From Exiguobacterium sp. s122 (GTDB lineage Bacteria; Bacillota; Bacilli; Exiguobacteriales; Exiguobacteriaceae), in contig NZ_JACSMD010000001.1 of the NCBI RefSeq assembly GCF_018618475.1, positions 1,488,001-1,552,000 on the forward strand: 64,000 nt of DNA, given 5' to 3'. Made by a program: the position numbers and the translations under genes. Below the pieces are notes generated by a model that saw only the letters and a list, made by a program, of their open reading frames with translations, did no database searches and was not told the origin of the DNA. How positions within the stretch are numbered: the stretch's first letter is position 1; every line of letters starts with the position of its first letter. Shown in pieces: positions 18,018 to 28,100 of the stretch.

Positions 18018-19049
18018 CACTTCGTCACCCTCGAAATGGAACACTTCCTCCATCTCGTGTTTTTGCGGGCGTCGCATCAATTTCTTCACTTCATCGTGCG
18101 GGCTCTTATTCTCGAATAAGACATTGTAGAGCGCCTCCGTAATCGGCATCTCGACACCGGCCTCACGGGCGAGTGTGTGGGCCGCCTCACAGGCGCGTAC
18201 GCCTTCAACGACCATGCCCATCTGTCCGAGTACGTCTTCGAGTTTCTCGCCGCGACCGATGGCGTTACCCGCGCGCCAGTTCCGACTGTGCTGCGAGGTC
18301 GCCGTGACAATCAAGTCACCGATGCCGGTCAAGCCGGAGAACGAGGCCGGGTTTGCCCCGAGTTTCACACCGAGACGGGCAATCTCGACAATCCCGCGCG
18401 TCATAAGCGCTGCTTTCGCGTTATCCCCGTATCCAAGTCCATCCGTCATCCCGGCAGCCAAAGCGATGATGTTTTTGAGCGCACCACCATACTCGGCGCC
18501 GATGACGTCGGAATTCAAATAAACACGGAACTGATCGTTCGTAAGCAATTCTTGAATCTCGTCGGCGACATCTAAATCCTCACATGCGATGGTAATCGTC
18601 GTCAATTTACGGACGGCGACTTCTTCCGCGTGAGTTGGACCTGTTAAAACACCGACCGCCCGCCGTTTCGACGGGTCAATCTCTTCCGCGATAATCTCAG
18701 ACAGACGCTTATGCGTCTTCGGTTCGATCCCTTTTGCGGCATGGACGAGGACAGCCGGTTCCGTGAGGAGCATATTCAACTCCCGGGAAACCGGACGAAT
18801 CGCCGAACTCGGGACGACGAGGAAAATAATCGAGCGTCCTGCGATCGCTTCTTTCAAATCGGTCGTCGCACGAATCGACTCCGGGAGTGGAGCGTCTTTT
18901 AAATAAGTCGAGTTTGTATGTGACGTATTGATCTCGAGGACGTGATCATCTTCCCGACCATAGAGCAAGACGTCGTGACCATTATCAGCGAGGACGAGCG
19001 ACAACGCCGTTCCCCAACTCCCTGCGCCGATGACAGCTACTTTCGCCAT
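18006..19049 (-). CDS. gpsA: Glycerol-3-phosphate dehydrogenase [NAD(P)+]
   Basis: Reduces dihydroxyacetone phosphate to sn-glycerol-3-phosphate for membrane lipid synthesis. The 347-residue protein begins with the NAD-binding GAGSWGTALS, contains the conserved HAAKGIEPKTHKRLSE segment, and has the substrate region KNIIALAAGMTDGLGYGDNAKAA around residues 190-212 (catalytic Lys within). ATG 19049 is chosen with GGGGGTG 6 bases upstream; an ATG at 19064 would lack a site. It follows der by 17 bases. Confidence 0.95.
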   Translation of the reverse strand: MAKVAVIGAGSWGTALSLVLADNGHDVLLYGREDDHVLEINTSHTNSTYLKDAPLPESIRATTDLKEAIAGRSIIFLVVPSSAIRPVSRELNMLLTEPAVLVHAAKGIEPKTHKRLSEIIAEEIDPSKRRAVGVLTGPTHAEEVAVRKLTTITIACEDLDVADEIQELLTNDQFRVYLNSDVIGAEYGGALKNIIALAAGMTDGLGYGDNAKAALMTRGIVEIARLGVKLGANPASFSGLTGIGDLIVTATSQHSRNWRAGNAIGRGEKLEDVLGQMGMVVEGVRACEAAHTLAREAGVEMPITEALYNVLFENKSPHDEVKKLMRRPQKHEMEEVFHFEGDEVARD

Positions 19050-19066
19050 AGGAGGCACCCCCATTA

Positions 19067-20377
<1,311 letters not shown>

Positions 20378-20434
20378 AAAAACACCTCTCTAACTTTCAT
20401 TCAATAAATAATCGTTTCTAAATGCAACTGTACC

Positions 20435-20463
20435 ATCATATCACAGCCCTATTTCGGTGACCA
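20435..20463 (-). promoter_or_regulatory. Extended -10 sigma-A promoter of der-gpsA
   Basis: Minus-strand -35 TGGTCA (20458-20463), 17-base spacer, -10 TATGAT (20435-20440) preceded by TG-A, which makes an extended -10. Confidence 0.7.
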
Positions 20464-20465
20464 TA

Positions 20466-20496
20466 CAAAAAAGAAGCGGGAGCATGACTCCCGCTT
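20466..20496 (-). terminator. Terminator after the S1-domain protein gene
   Basis: Minus-strand stem AAGCGGGAG / CTCCCGCTT, loop TCATG, then CTTTTTTG. It lies 11 bases past the stop at 20508. Confidence 0.85.
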
Positions 20497-20507
20497 GAAC
20501 GACCGTC

Positions 20508-21653
20508 TTATTTAGAATCGTCCGAAGACTCTTCGCCCGTTAATTCTGAGACGGAGAATCCTCCTTGTTCACTGTATTCGTCAAGTAGCGCCTGATCTTC
20601 ATCACGCGAAGATTCAGCTGACTCTAAGGCGCGCATCGACAACGAGATTTTTTTCTCATCGAGATGAACGTCGAGTACTTTCACTTTGACTTCTTGCCCT
20701 TCTGACAATACTTCAGACGGCGTCGCGATGTGACGGTTCGCGATTTGCGAGATGTGAAGCAATCCTTCGACTTGCGGCGCAACTTCAACGAACGCACCGA
20801 ACGTGACAAGACGTTTCACTTTTCCTTCGATGACGTCACCCGGTTGGATCTGGCCTTCAATCGATTCCCATGGGCCGGGTTGCGTCTCCTTGATCGACAA
20901 TTTGACTTTTTCATTGTCAAGGTCAAGGCCGAGTACTTTCACTTTCACTTTGTCGCCTTCGGTCACGACATCACTCGGTTTCTCAACGCGACTATGCGCC
21001 ATTTCTGAGATATGGACGAGACCATCGACGCCACCGATGTCGACGAACGCACCGAAATCGGTGAGACGTTGGACCGTCCCTTCGATGATTTGACCGACTT
21101 CAAGCGATTCGAGCGTCTCCGCTTTTTTCGCGCTCATCTCTGCTTCAGCGACTGCTTTATGCGAGAGAATGACACGATTCTTCTCACGGTCAATCTCGAC
21201 GACTTTAACCGTGATTGGTTTATGCAAGTATGAAGAGAAGTCCTCGACGAAATGACTTTCGACGAGTGAGGCCGGGATGAAGCCGCGGATGCCGATGTCG
21301 ACGACGAGGCCGCCTTTGACTTTATCCTTGACCATGACTTCGAATACTTCACCTGATTCGTATTTTTCGACGATTTGATCCCAAGCTGCCTCGGCATCCA
21401 CGTCTTTCTTCGATACGACAACCTCTTCGTCCGTGACTTTCTTCACTTTTACACGGATTTCGTCGTTGACATGGAGTGATTCGTTTAAATCGTCTAAATG
21501 CATGCTTGATACTTCGCTGATTGGTAAAATCGCCTCGGTCTTGTAACCGATATCGATTAGCGCTTGCTTATCCTCGATTTTGACGACTGTACCGGTCACG
21601 ATTTGACCTCGATTAATTTCAAAATCAGGCATATCTTTCATTTCTTCGACCAT
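20508..21653 (-). CDS. RpsA-like protein with four S1 domains (YpfD-like)
   Basis: RNA-binding protein of 381 residues with four consecutive S1/OB repeats at about residues 14-85, 100-170, 185-255 and 270-345. The clearest repeats are [26 protein letters not shown] and [26 protein letters not shown]. The tail is acidic. Firmicute proteins of this type (B. subtilis YpfD) resemble ribosomal protein S1 but have fewer repeats than the six of E. coli S1, so a true ribosomal role is unproven. It follows cmk and plsC, as S1-type genes commonly do. Confidence 0.88.
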   Translation of the reverse strand: MVEEMKDMPDFEINRGQIVTGTVVKIEDKQALIDIGYKTEAILPISEVSSMHLDDLNESLHVNDEIRVKVKKVTDEEVVVSKKDVDAEAAWDQIVEKYESGEVFEVMVKDKVKGGLVVDIGIRGFIPASLVESHFVEDFSSYLHKPITVKVVEIDREKNRVILSHKAVAEAEMSAKKAETLESLEVGQIIEGTVQRLTDFGAFVDIGGVDGLVHISEMAHSRVEKPSDVVTEGDKVKVKVLGLDLDNEKVKLSIKETQPGPWESIEGQIQPGDVIEGKVKRLVTFGAFVEVAPQVEGLLHISQIANRHIATPSEVLSEGQEVKVKVLDVHLDEKKISLSMRALESAESSRDEDQALLDEYSEQGGFSVSELTGEESSDDSK

Positions 21654-21681
21654 TCCAACACTACCCCCTCACGATGAGTAC

Positions 21682-21704
21682 AAAAAGGAGCGCCCAAAGG
21701 CGCT
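21682..21704 (-). terminator. Hairpin upstream of the S1-protein gene
   Basis: Minus-strand stem AGCGCC / GGCGCT, loop TTTG, then CCTTTTTG. It lies about 90 bases beyond the plsC stop and 29 bases before the S1-protein start, so it either ends cmk-plsC transcription or sits in the S1-protein leader. A -35-like TTGACA lies at 21742-21747, but no -10 box is properly spaced from it. Confidence 0.6.
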
Positions 21705-21794
21705 TAACACCTAGTATAAACTTCTTATAATTCCGAAGATTTGTCAAGGTGTTATCAAATTAGTACCTTTCCTCGCGCCAGATTAAACCTGAAT

Positions 21795-22418
21795 TTACCG
21801 AACGTTCCGTGAATGATGAATGTACAGTTCGTTAATGTGGGCCATGATCAAATCTGCTGCTTCTTGAGCGCTCGCCTTTTTCGCTTTCAGCGCGTTCATG
21901 TCAAGCGGTTCTCCAATCACGACTTTCAGCTTCTTCCGAAACTTGTATTGACCAATGATGGCGATCGGAAGGACGGCCGCTTCAGAGCGAAGGGCAAAGA
22001 AGCCAACTCCAGCTTGGGCCGTCCCGAGCGTCCCGTCTTTTGAACGCGTGCCTTCCGGGAAAATCGAGATGAGTTCATTCTCCTTCAATTTTTGTAAGAC
22101 GACGCGAAGCGCTTGACGGTCCCCTTCCCCACGTGAAACCGGGATTTGACCGGCTTTATTGAGGATATGTTTCAACACCGGGACGTTGAACAGTTCTTTT
22201 TTCGCGAAGAAACGGAGCGGGCGCTGTTTCGGAATCGCGATGGCAAGTAGCACCGGGTCCCAGTTCGATTGGTGGTTCGAACAGACGAGCACCGAGCCGT
22301 CTGCCGGGACGTTCTCTCGCCCGATATATTCAACACGGAACATGAGTTTTTGAATGAAGACGACGACGGCACGGGCGACCCGATACATGCCGAACGGTCC
22401 GTTATTTAGCGGTTTCAT
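21795..22418 (-). CDS. plsC: 1-acyl-sn-glycerol-3-phosphate acyltransferase
   Basis: Adds the second acyl chain to lysophosphatidic acid at the membrane. The 207-residue protein has the catalytic H49-x4-D54 (SNHQSNWDP), the FPEGTRSKDG substrate motif near residue 120, and an N-terminal hydrophobic stretch. It overlaps the cmk stop by four bases (ATGA), the common Firmicute cmk-plsC coupling. Confidence 0.93.
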   Translation of the reverse strand: MKPLNNGPFGMYRVARAVVVFIQKLMFRVEYIGRENVPADGSVLVCSNHQSNWDPVLLAIAIPKQRPLRFFAKKELFNVPVLKHILNKAGQIPVSRGEGDRQALRVVLQKLKENELISIFPEGTRSKDGTLGTAQAGVGFFALRSEAAVLPIAIIGQYKFRKKLKVVIGEPLDMNALKAKKASAQEAADLIMAHINELYIHHSRNVR

Positions 22419-23092
22419 CGATTGATCACCTGCTTCATCAATTGTTCGATCGCTTCGACGACCCCTTCAATCGATAACGTCGTCGTATCCAAGAAATGAG
22501 CATCCTCTGCTTGGCGGAGCGGCGCGACAGCTCGCTCGGAATCCCGTTTGTCTCGAAGCGCGATTTCTTGCTTCAACTGCTCAAAATCACTCGGAATACC
22601 TTTCCCCACATTCTCTTCGTGACGTCGGCGAGCACGCTCTTCGACGGTAGCGGTCATGAACACTTTCAAATCGGCATCCGGTAAGACGTGGGTCCCGATA
22701 TCGCGACCGTCCATGACGATGCCGCCATCTCTCGCGAGGTCTCGCTGTAAGTCCATCAATGCATCGCGCACCTCCGGTTGACGGGCGACGAAACTGACGT
22801 TGTTCGTCACTTCACTCGAGCGAATCAACTCCGTCACCTCGGTCGTGCCGTCAAAGACGCGCTGCCCCGATTCACTCGGTACGAGCCGTAAGTCCATATC
22901 AGCAATCATGGCAGCAAGCGCCGGTCCGTCCTCTAATCCGACGTGTTCCTTTAAGGCGCGATACGTGACGGCCCGATAAATGGCACCTGTATCAATGTAG
23001 ACATATCCAAGTTTTTTAGCCAACGTTTTGGCGATCGTGCTCTTCCCGGCTCCGGCCGGTCCATCTAATGCGATTTGTAACGGTTTCATCAT
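22415..23092 (-). CDS. cmk: Cytidylate kinase
   Basis: Phosphorylates CMP and dCMP. The 225-residue protein has the P-loop GPAGAGKST at residues 11-19, DTGAIYRAVTYRAL at about 34-47, and VMDGRDIGTHVLPDA near residue 127. Two adjacent ATG codons (23092, 23089) are possible starts; either gives the family N-terminus. Unusually, no ribosome-binding site lies just upstream. A GAGGAGG sits about 30 bases away, on the far side of a stable hairpin (see the regulatory entry). Confidence 0.95.
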   Translation of the reverse strand: MMKPLQIALDGPAGAGKSTIAKTLAKKLGYVYIDTGAIYRAVTYRALKEHVGLEDGPALAAMIADMDLRLVPSESGQRVFDGTTEVTELIRSSEVTNNVSFVARQPEVRDALMDLQRDLARDGGIVMDGRDIGTHVLPDADLKVFMTATVEERARRRHEENVGKGIPSDFEQLKQEIALRDKRDSERAVAPLRQAEDAHFLDTTTLSIEGVVEAIEQLMKQVINR

Positions 23093-23139
23093 AAAAATTG
23101 GGTATCGGCATAGCCCGATACCCGCCTCCTCTCGGTCAT
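23089..23139 (-). promoter_or_regulatory. cmk leader: ribosome-binding site, hairpin and short overlapping reading frame
   Basis: Reading on the minus strand, AGAGGAGG (about 23124-23131) is followed at once by a hairpin with a 9-bp stem GGGTATCGG / CCGATACCC (23123-23115 with 23108-23100, loop of six), then AATTTTT and the cmk ATG. Folding the hairpin would bring the ribosome site to about 8 bases from the start. The hairpin plus T run could instead be a terminator for the PilZ gene. A 16-codon frame from ATG 23139 ends in TGA overlapping the cmk ATG, which could couple translation, but its own ribosome site is weak. Confidence 0.6.
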
Positions 23140-23166
23140 TTGTTCCGAGAACATCATAACAGTTTT

Positions 23167-23832
23167 TTATCGTGAAGAAAATACAGAGCCGGTCCGTTTT
23201 CTCGCCTCGAGCTGGGCACGGAAACAGTAACGTAAAATCGTCTCTTGATCCCGCGGCGACAAGTCCTCAAAACTGAGCGATAATTCCTGTTTGACCTCTT
23301 GAGGATGGATTCGGACGAGCCGACTTTTCACGCGGAACGTCTGCGGCGTCCCCCGTTCATCTTCGATTCGGAAGACGACGACGAGCGAGTCATCCACGTC
23401 AATCGGCGCCCGATTGGCGACGATGCGCATCCCGCCAGCCGACACGTCAAGGGATGTCGTCTCGAACGTCGGGAACGCCTGACCGTCGACCGCAAGGACC
23501 GTGACGTTTATCATCTCCGGAACACGTAAGTATTCTCGGCGCTGCACCCGCTTGATCTTTTTCTCATCCGGAAGCTTAAACGCGTAGCGAAGCGTCAACT
23601 GCGCATCGCTCAACCGTTTATAGATGACCGTGTCAAACGCATATAACTGTTCTTCGCCTTTAAAGAAGTAAACGCGTAACGCCTCGTCTTCATGAAGGAA
23701 GAACGTTTTCAACGTCGCCGTCTCGCTCGGGGACTCAATCCAGACGATGCCGTCTTGAATAGCGGCGACTTTCGTCTTCCCTTCGTTTCTCCCTTCAACT
23801 TCCACTCGTAACTCCTGGCCTACTTTTAACAT
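23167..23832 (-). CDS. PilZ-domain c-di-GMP receptor, YpfA/MotI-like flagellar brake
   Basis: Predicted cyclic-di-GMP-binding protein of 221 residues. Residues 1-90 form a YcgR-like N-terminal domain. The PilZ domain follows, with the ligand motif R99-x3-R103 (QRREYLRV) and D129-x-S131-x-x-G134 (DVSAGGM). In B. subtilis the homologue, next to ypfB-cmk, inhibits the flagellar motor when bound to c-di-GMP. The presence of cheR in this window agrees with a motile cell. Start ATG follows AAAAGGGGA. Confidence 0.88.
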   Translation of the reverse strand: MLKVGQELRVEVEGRNEGKTKVAAIQDGIVWIESPSETATLKTFFLHEDEALRVYFFKGEEQLYAFDTVIYKRLSDAQLTLRYAFKLPDEKKIKRVQRREYLRVPEMINVTVLAVDGQAFPTFETTSLDVSAGGMRIVANRAPIDVDDSLVVVFRIEDERGTPQTFRVKSRLVRIHPQEVKQELSLSFEDLSPRDQETILRYCFRAQLEARKRTGSVFSSR

Positions 23833-23851
23833 GAATCCATTCCCCTTTTAC

Positions 23852-24508
23852 CTATTTAAATTGACGACGATTCGACAAATTGGCGGCACGAACGAGCAGT
23901 AGCGCGACCATCCATAACACGACGATATAGAGCACGGCCGGCACTTTGTTCGTCGGCTCGATGAGTAGAATATAATCGAACACGCCATGCATGAGCGTGG
24001 CGACGGCGATCGCGAGAAACAGCCATAGCCGTTCTTTCGTCGAATGTTTCGCCCGTCCGAGACAAAATCCCATCGCCACGGCGAACAGCGCATGCCCGCT
24101 CACCGGTAGGACGGCACGCCAAATGGCAATCTCGAGTGAGTCGTACACCCATAAATATAGAAAATTCTCTAATGTGGCGAAGCCGAGTGAACAAGCGACC
24201 GCATAGAGAATCCCGTCGTAATAATCATCAAAGACTTTATGTATGTATATTGTATAATAAATCATGAACCATTTAAAAAACTCTTCTAACAGTGCGGAAG
24301 CGATGAACGCTTTCCAGAACGGGCTCGTCAACACGCCTTCTTCTTCGAACGCATATTGGATGAACATAATCGGGAAAACGAGGACGGCTCCGGCGACGAA
24401 CGAACGAATCACATAGCCGAGCGGTTCCGCTTCCAATTCATGTCGAAGATAGAAATAGGAAAGAAGGGCGAACCCAGGCGCTACCGCAGACAAGGCGATT
24501 GCAATCAT
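23852..24508 (-). CDS. prsW: Intramembrane metalloprotease PrsW
   Basis: Membrane protease that in B. subtilis makes the first cut in the anti-sigma factor RsiW and so activates sigma-W under envelope stress. The 218-residue protein has about seven hydrophobic segments and the family's active-site elements E75-E76-x-x-K79 (LLEEFFKW), LENFLYL near 113, SGHALFAVAMG near 140 and MHGVFDY near 178. ATG 24508 has GGAGAG 7 bases upstream; codons further up are inside the divergent ansA promoter region. Its substrate is not encoded here. Confidence 0.92.
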   Translation of the reverse strand: MIAIALSAVAPGFALLSYFYLRHELEAEPLGYVIRSFVAGAVLVFPIMFIQYAFEEEGVLTSPFWKAFIASALLEEFFKWFMIYYTIYIHKVFDDYYDGILYAVACSLGFATLENFLYLWVYDSLEIAIWRAVLPVSGHALFAVAMGFCLGRAKHSTKERLWLFLAIAVATLMHGVFDYILLIEPTNKVPAVLYIVVLWMVALLLVRAANLSNRRQFK

Positions 24509-24616
24509 GACGCATCTCTCCTCTCTACCGTTAAGCATACACTGAAACGGATAAAAGAAAAAGTGGAAAACGCCTAGAAATTGGAAGAATCGAACAAAAA
24601 AAGTTGGAGGTCCTTT

Positions 24617-25588
24617 ATGAATCATCTATTACTTATCCACACTGGCGGCACGATCGCCATGTCACAGTCCGGAACCGGACACGTCTCACCGAGTGACATC
24701 AATCCAATTGACGCGACATTGCCGAAAGCGACAGATATCGCGCGCATCACGACGAAACACTTCTCGAATATCCCGTCCCCACACATGACGCCGGCGAAAA
24801 TGCTCGAGCTCGCTCAGTATATCGCACAGGAATTGACCCAAGACACGTATGACGGGGTAGTCATCACCCACGGTACGGACACGTTAGAAGAGACGGCCTA
24901 CTTTTTACAAATCACGCTTGGCGCCCCCGTCCCAATCGTGTTGACCGGGGCAATGCGCTCGTCGAACGAAATCGGCTCGGACGGTGAGTTCAATTTGATC
25001 ACGGCGCTACGCGTCGCGCGAAGTGAGGCGGCACGTGGCAAAGGCGTGCTCGTCGTCTTCAACGGCGAGATCCATTCGGCGTTCAACGTCACGAAAACAC
25101 ATACTTCCTCGGTCGACACGTTCAAATCGGTCCATTTCGGAAACGTCGGGATGGTGACGAAAGATCACGTCTTGATTTACAGTCAGCCGATGACGCGACA
25201 AGCGAAGATGATTCCTTCGATTACGAAACGGGTCGCCGTCTTAAAAGTCGTCGCCGGCATGGAGCCCGATTTAATCGTAGCGGTCCTCGAGCTCGGCTAT
25301 GACGGACTCGTGCTCGAAGTGCTCGGTCAAGGGAACGTCCCACCGACCATCATCCCTGCCCTTGCGCATCTCGTCACGCACATACCGGTCGTCATCGTCA
25401 GTCGTTGTTTCAATGGCATCGTTCAAGACGTGTACGGCTATGAAGGCGGCGGCAAACAATTGAAAGACATGGGCGTCATCTTCTCGAACGGGTTGAACTC
25501 CCAAAAAGCGAGACTCCGGCTTCTCGTCGAACTCGAGTCCGGCTCGTCCCAACCTGTCATGGAGCACAGCTTCAGCTTCCAGCAGTGA
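24617..25588 (+). CDS. ansA: L-asparaginase, type I-like
   Basis: Hydrolyses asparagine to aspartate and ammonia. The 323-residue protein has the catalytic-threonine signatures HTGGTIAMS at residues 8-16 and VITHGTDTLEETA near 84-96. No signal peptide, so cytoplasmic. ATG 24617 follows TTGGAGG with good spacing; an upstream in-frame TTG has none. It is divergent from prsW and precedes bdr by 50 bases on the same strand. Confidence 0.93.
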   Translation: MNHLLLIHTGGTIAMSQSGTGHVSPSDINPIDATLPKATDIARITTKHFSNIPSPHMTPAKMLELAQYIAQELTQDTYDGVVITHGTDTLEETAYFLQITLGAPVPIVLTGAMRSSNEIGSDGEFNLITALRVARSEAARGKGVLVVFNGEIHSAFNVTKTHTSSVDTFKSVHFGNVGMVTKDHVLIYSQPMTRQAKMIPSITKRVAVLKVVAGMEPDLIVAVLELGYDGLVLEVLGQGNVPPTIIPALAHLVTHIPVVIVSRCFNGIVQDVYGYEGGGKQLKDMGVIFSNGLNSQKARLRLLVELESGSSQPVMEHSFSFQQ

Positions 25589-25638
25589 ACTTGCCAACAT
25601 CGTCTTGCTTCCATACAATGAGGGATGAGGTGATTTCA

Positions 25639-26625
25639 TTGAAGAAACAGGCGATCATCGTCGGCGCTGGCCCTTGTGGTTTGTCGGCGGCCATCGAACT
25701 TGAACGCATCGGCATTTCCTGTACCGTCATCGAACGAGGGAATATCGTGGATGCCATCTATCATTATCCAACCCATCAGACGTTTTTCTCGTCTGCGAAC
25801 CTACTCGAGATCGGGGATATCCCGTTCATTTGTAAAGACTTGAAACCGAGACGCCAAGACGCGCTCGTCTATTATCGGGAAGTAGTGAGCCGGACGAATC
25901 TCAACGTGAAACCGTTCGAGACGGTAACGGCAATCGACAAGGAAGATGGACGTTTTACCGTCACGTCACATCACGAACGCCAAGGCATAACAGTTCGGAC
26001 CGCCGACTATGTCGTCCTCGCGACAGGCTATTACGGTCGCCCTCGACACCTTAACGTGCCCGGGGAAGAGCTTTCGCACGTATCACATTACTTCAAAGAA
26101 GCCCATCCGTTTTACCGACAACACGTGACCGTGATCGGCGGGAAGAACTCAGCTGTCGACGCCGCGATCGAGCTCGAGAAAGCTGGTGCGTTCGTGACGG
26201 TGCTCTACCGCGGTGACGGCTATAGCCCTTCGGTCAAACCGTGGGTGCTTCCCGCGTTCGATTCGCTCGTGCGACACGAAAAAGTGCGCTATGAACTTGA
26301 GACTGAAATCGTCCGCATCGAGACGGACCGTGTCGTTTATCAGCAACACGGAATCGAGAAAAGCGTCAAAGCCGACCACGTCCTGGCGATGACCGGTTAT
26401 TTACCTGACCATGGCCTGTTCTCCGAATCCGGCGTCACGATTGACGAAGAGACGGGGGTTCCGTCGTTCGACGAGGGCACGTACGAGACAAACGTCGAAG
26501 GACTCTTCATCGCCGGCGTTGTGGCCGCAGGAAACGACGCCAACAAAATCTTTATCGAGAACGGACGGTTCCACGGAAAAGCCATCGCCGAGACGCTTCG
26601 GGAACGAAACGGCGTAACCATTTAA
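25639..26625 (+). CDS. bdr: Bacillithiol disulfide reductase Bdr (YpdA)
   Basis: FAD- and NADPH-dependent reductase that recycles oxidised bacillithiol. The 328-residue protein has the N-terminal FAD motif GAGPCGLSAA with the single family cysteine at Cys13, a second nucleotide motif VIGGKNSAVDAA near residue 180, and the ATGYYGRP and AMTGYLPDH elements. It starts at TTG 25639 because GAGGTG lies 6 bases upstream. An in-frame ATG at 25618 has no ribosome site. bshA and bshB1 lie 23 kb away in this window. Confidence 0.92.
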   Translation: MKKQAIIVGAGPCGLSAAIELERIGISCTVIERGNIVDAIYHYPTHQTFFSSANLLEIGDIPFICKDLKPRRQDALVYYREVVSRTNLNVKPFETVTAIDKEDGRFTVTSHHERQGITVRTADYVVLATGYYGRPRHLNVPGEELSHVSHYFKEAHPFYRQHVTVIGGKNSAVDAAIELEKAGAFVTVLYRGDGYSPSVKPWVLPAFDSLVRHEKVRYELETEIVRIETDRVVYQQHGIEKSVKADHVLAMTGYLPDHGLFSESGVTIDEETGVPSFDEGTYETNVEGLFIAGVVAAGNDANKIFIENGRFHGKAIAETLRERNGVTI

Positions 26626-26630
26626 ACAAG

Positions 26631-26668
26631 AAAGAGGGAAGACCTGACGAACAGGCCTTCCCTCTTTT
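26631..26668. terminator. Bidirectional terminator between bdr and gudB
   Basis: Stem AAAGAGGGAAGACCTG / CAGGCCTTCCCTCTTT (16 bp, one wobble), loop ACGAA, between the convergent stops of bdr and gudB; A and T runs on both flanks. Confidence 0.9.
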
Positions 26669-26681
26669 CGTATCCATTCGT

Positions 26682-27950
26682 TCAGACCCAGCCACGGAAG
26701 CGCGAGGCTTCCGCCATCTTACGAACACCGACCATATAGGCGGCGAGACGCATGTCGACTTTCCGGGCCGAAGCCGTGTTGTATACCGTGTTAAACGAAT
26801 GGACGAGCACTTTTTCAAGCTTCTCTTCGACTTCTTCTTCCGTCCAATAATACCCTTGATTGTTTTGTACCCACTCGAAGTAAGACACAGTCACACCACC
26901 GCTCGAAGCGAGCACGTCCGGCACGAGCAAGATGCCACGCTCGGTCAAGATGCGTGTCGCTTCATTCGTCGTCGGTCCGTTGGCGGCCTCGACGACGATT
27001 GAGGCTTTAATGTTATCTGCGTTCGTCTCCGTGATTTGGTTCTCAATCGCGGCCGGCACGAGAATGTCACAATCGAGTTCAAGCATCTCCTGGTTCGAGA
27101 TCGTGTTCTTAAAGAGCGTCGAAATCGTCCCGAACGAGTCTCGACGGTCGAGGAGGTATGGGATGTCGAGCCCGTTGTCATCATGGATGGCACCGTAAGC
27201 GTCACTGACCGCGATCACTTTCGCGCCGGCGTCATACATGAACTTCGACAAGAAGCTTCCCGCGTTCCCGAACCCTTGGACGACGACACGTGCCCCTTTT
27301 AGCTCGATGCCACGACGGAGCGCAGCTTCCCGAATCATGATGGCGACGCCTTTCGCTGTCGCCGTCTCACGGCCATGCGAGCCACCGAGGACGAGTGGTT
27401 TACCCGTGATGAACCCTGGTGAGTTGAATTCATCGATTCGACTATATTCATCCATCATCCACGCCATGATTTGCGAGTTCGTGAAGACGTCCGGCGCTGG
27501 GATGTCTTTCGTCGGTCCGACGAATTGACTGATGGCGCGCACATAACCACGGCTCAAACGTTCAATTTCTCGGAAACTCATTTCACGCGGGTCACAGACG
27601 ATGCCACCTTTACCGCCACCGTAAGGAAGGTCGACGATTCCGGCTTTCAAGCTCATCCATACCGACAGCGCCTTCACTTCGACTTCCGTCACACTCGGAT
27701 GGAACCGGATACCGCCTTTTGTCGGTCCGACCGCATCGTTGTGCTGAGCGCGATAGCCCGTGAAGATTTTTGTCGAGCCGTCATCCATGCGGACCGGGAT
27801 GCGGACAGTCAACATTCGGAGCGGTTCTTTCAACAGCTCGTACATCTCTTCCGGGTAGCCGAGCTTGTCGAGCGCCTCGTGAATGACCTCTTGTGTCGAT
27901 TCTAGGATGTTCTTTCGTTTTTGATGACCTTTTTCTTGATCCGTAATCAT
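26682..27950 (-). CDS. gudB: NAD-dependent glutamate dehydrogenase (GudB/RocG type)
   Basis: Oxidative deamination of glutamate to 2-oxoglutarate and ammonia; links nitrogen and carbon metabolism. The 422-residue protein has GPTKGGIRFHP, the active-site lysine region PYGGGKGGI near residues 110-118, and the dinucleotide motif GFGNAGS near 225. Position beside bdr matches B. subtilis gudB. No insertion like the duplication that inactivates gudB in B. subtilis 168 was seen around the active site. A perfect cre box lies upstream at 28057-28071. Confidence 0.94.
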   Translation of the reverse strand: MITDQEKGHQKRKNILESTQEVIHEALDKLGYPEEMYELLKEPLRMLTVRIPVRMDDGSTKIFTGYRAQHNDAVGPTKGGIRFHPSVTEVEVKALSVWMSLKAGIVDLPYGGGKGGIVCDPREMSFREIERLSRGYVRAISQFVGPTKDIPAPDVFTNSQIMAWMMDEYSRIDEFNSPGFITGKPLVLGGSHGRETATAKGVAIMIREAALRRGIELKGARVVVQGFGNAGSFLSKFMYDAGAKVIAVSDAYGAIHDDNGLDIPYLLDRRDSFGTISTLFKNTISNQEMLELDCDILVPAAIENQITETNADNIKASIVVEAANGPTTNEATRILTERGILLVPDVLASSGGVTVSYFEWVQNNQGYYWTEEEVEEKLEKVLVHSFNTVYNTASARKVDMRLAAYMVGVRKMAEASRFRGWV

Positions 27951-28011
27951 GAAGGTTTCCTCCCCTAAATTGTCGATTCTCCCCCAAGAACCAACCTCGT
28001 ATTCGATTAAA

Positions 28012-28071
28012 AGTATATCCGATACACAACCAATTTGAAAGGGTTTTACAAAAATAATGAAAGCGTTTTCT
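28012..28071 (-). promoter_or_regulatory. gudB promoter with upstream cre box
   Basis: A -10 box TATACT lies at 28012-28017 with a weak -35 (TTTCAA) 17 bases upstream. At 28057-28071 the sequence ATGAAAGCGTTTTCT (plus strand) matches every fixed position of the CcpA cre consensus WTGNAANCGNWNNCW. Its centre is about 59 bases upstream of the predicted start of transcription. Confidence 0.65.
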
Positions 28072-28100
28072 AAAAGAAAAAAGAAGGGTGGCCCCTTCTT
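28072..28100 (-). terminator. Terminator after ddl
   Basis: Minus-strand stem AAGAAGGG / CCCTTCTT followed by TTTTCTTTT. The ddl stop codon is at the base of the hairpin, and the cre box of gudB follows at once. Confidence 0.75.

Noticed and set aside
21742-21747. TTGACA as -35 box of the S1-protein gene
   Set aside because: The nearest -10-like boxes (TTATAA and TATACT) are 11 and 23 bases away, so no proper sigma-A pair can be made.
23850-24200. Overlapping minus-strand frames inside prsW
   Set aside because: Frame shadows; prsW accounts for the region with all its motifs.
26682-27950. Possible inactive gudB like that of B. subtilis 168
   Set aside because: The reading frame is full length and I see no tandem duplication near the active site.
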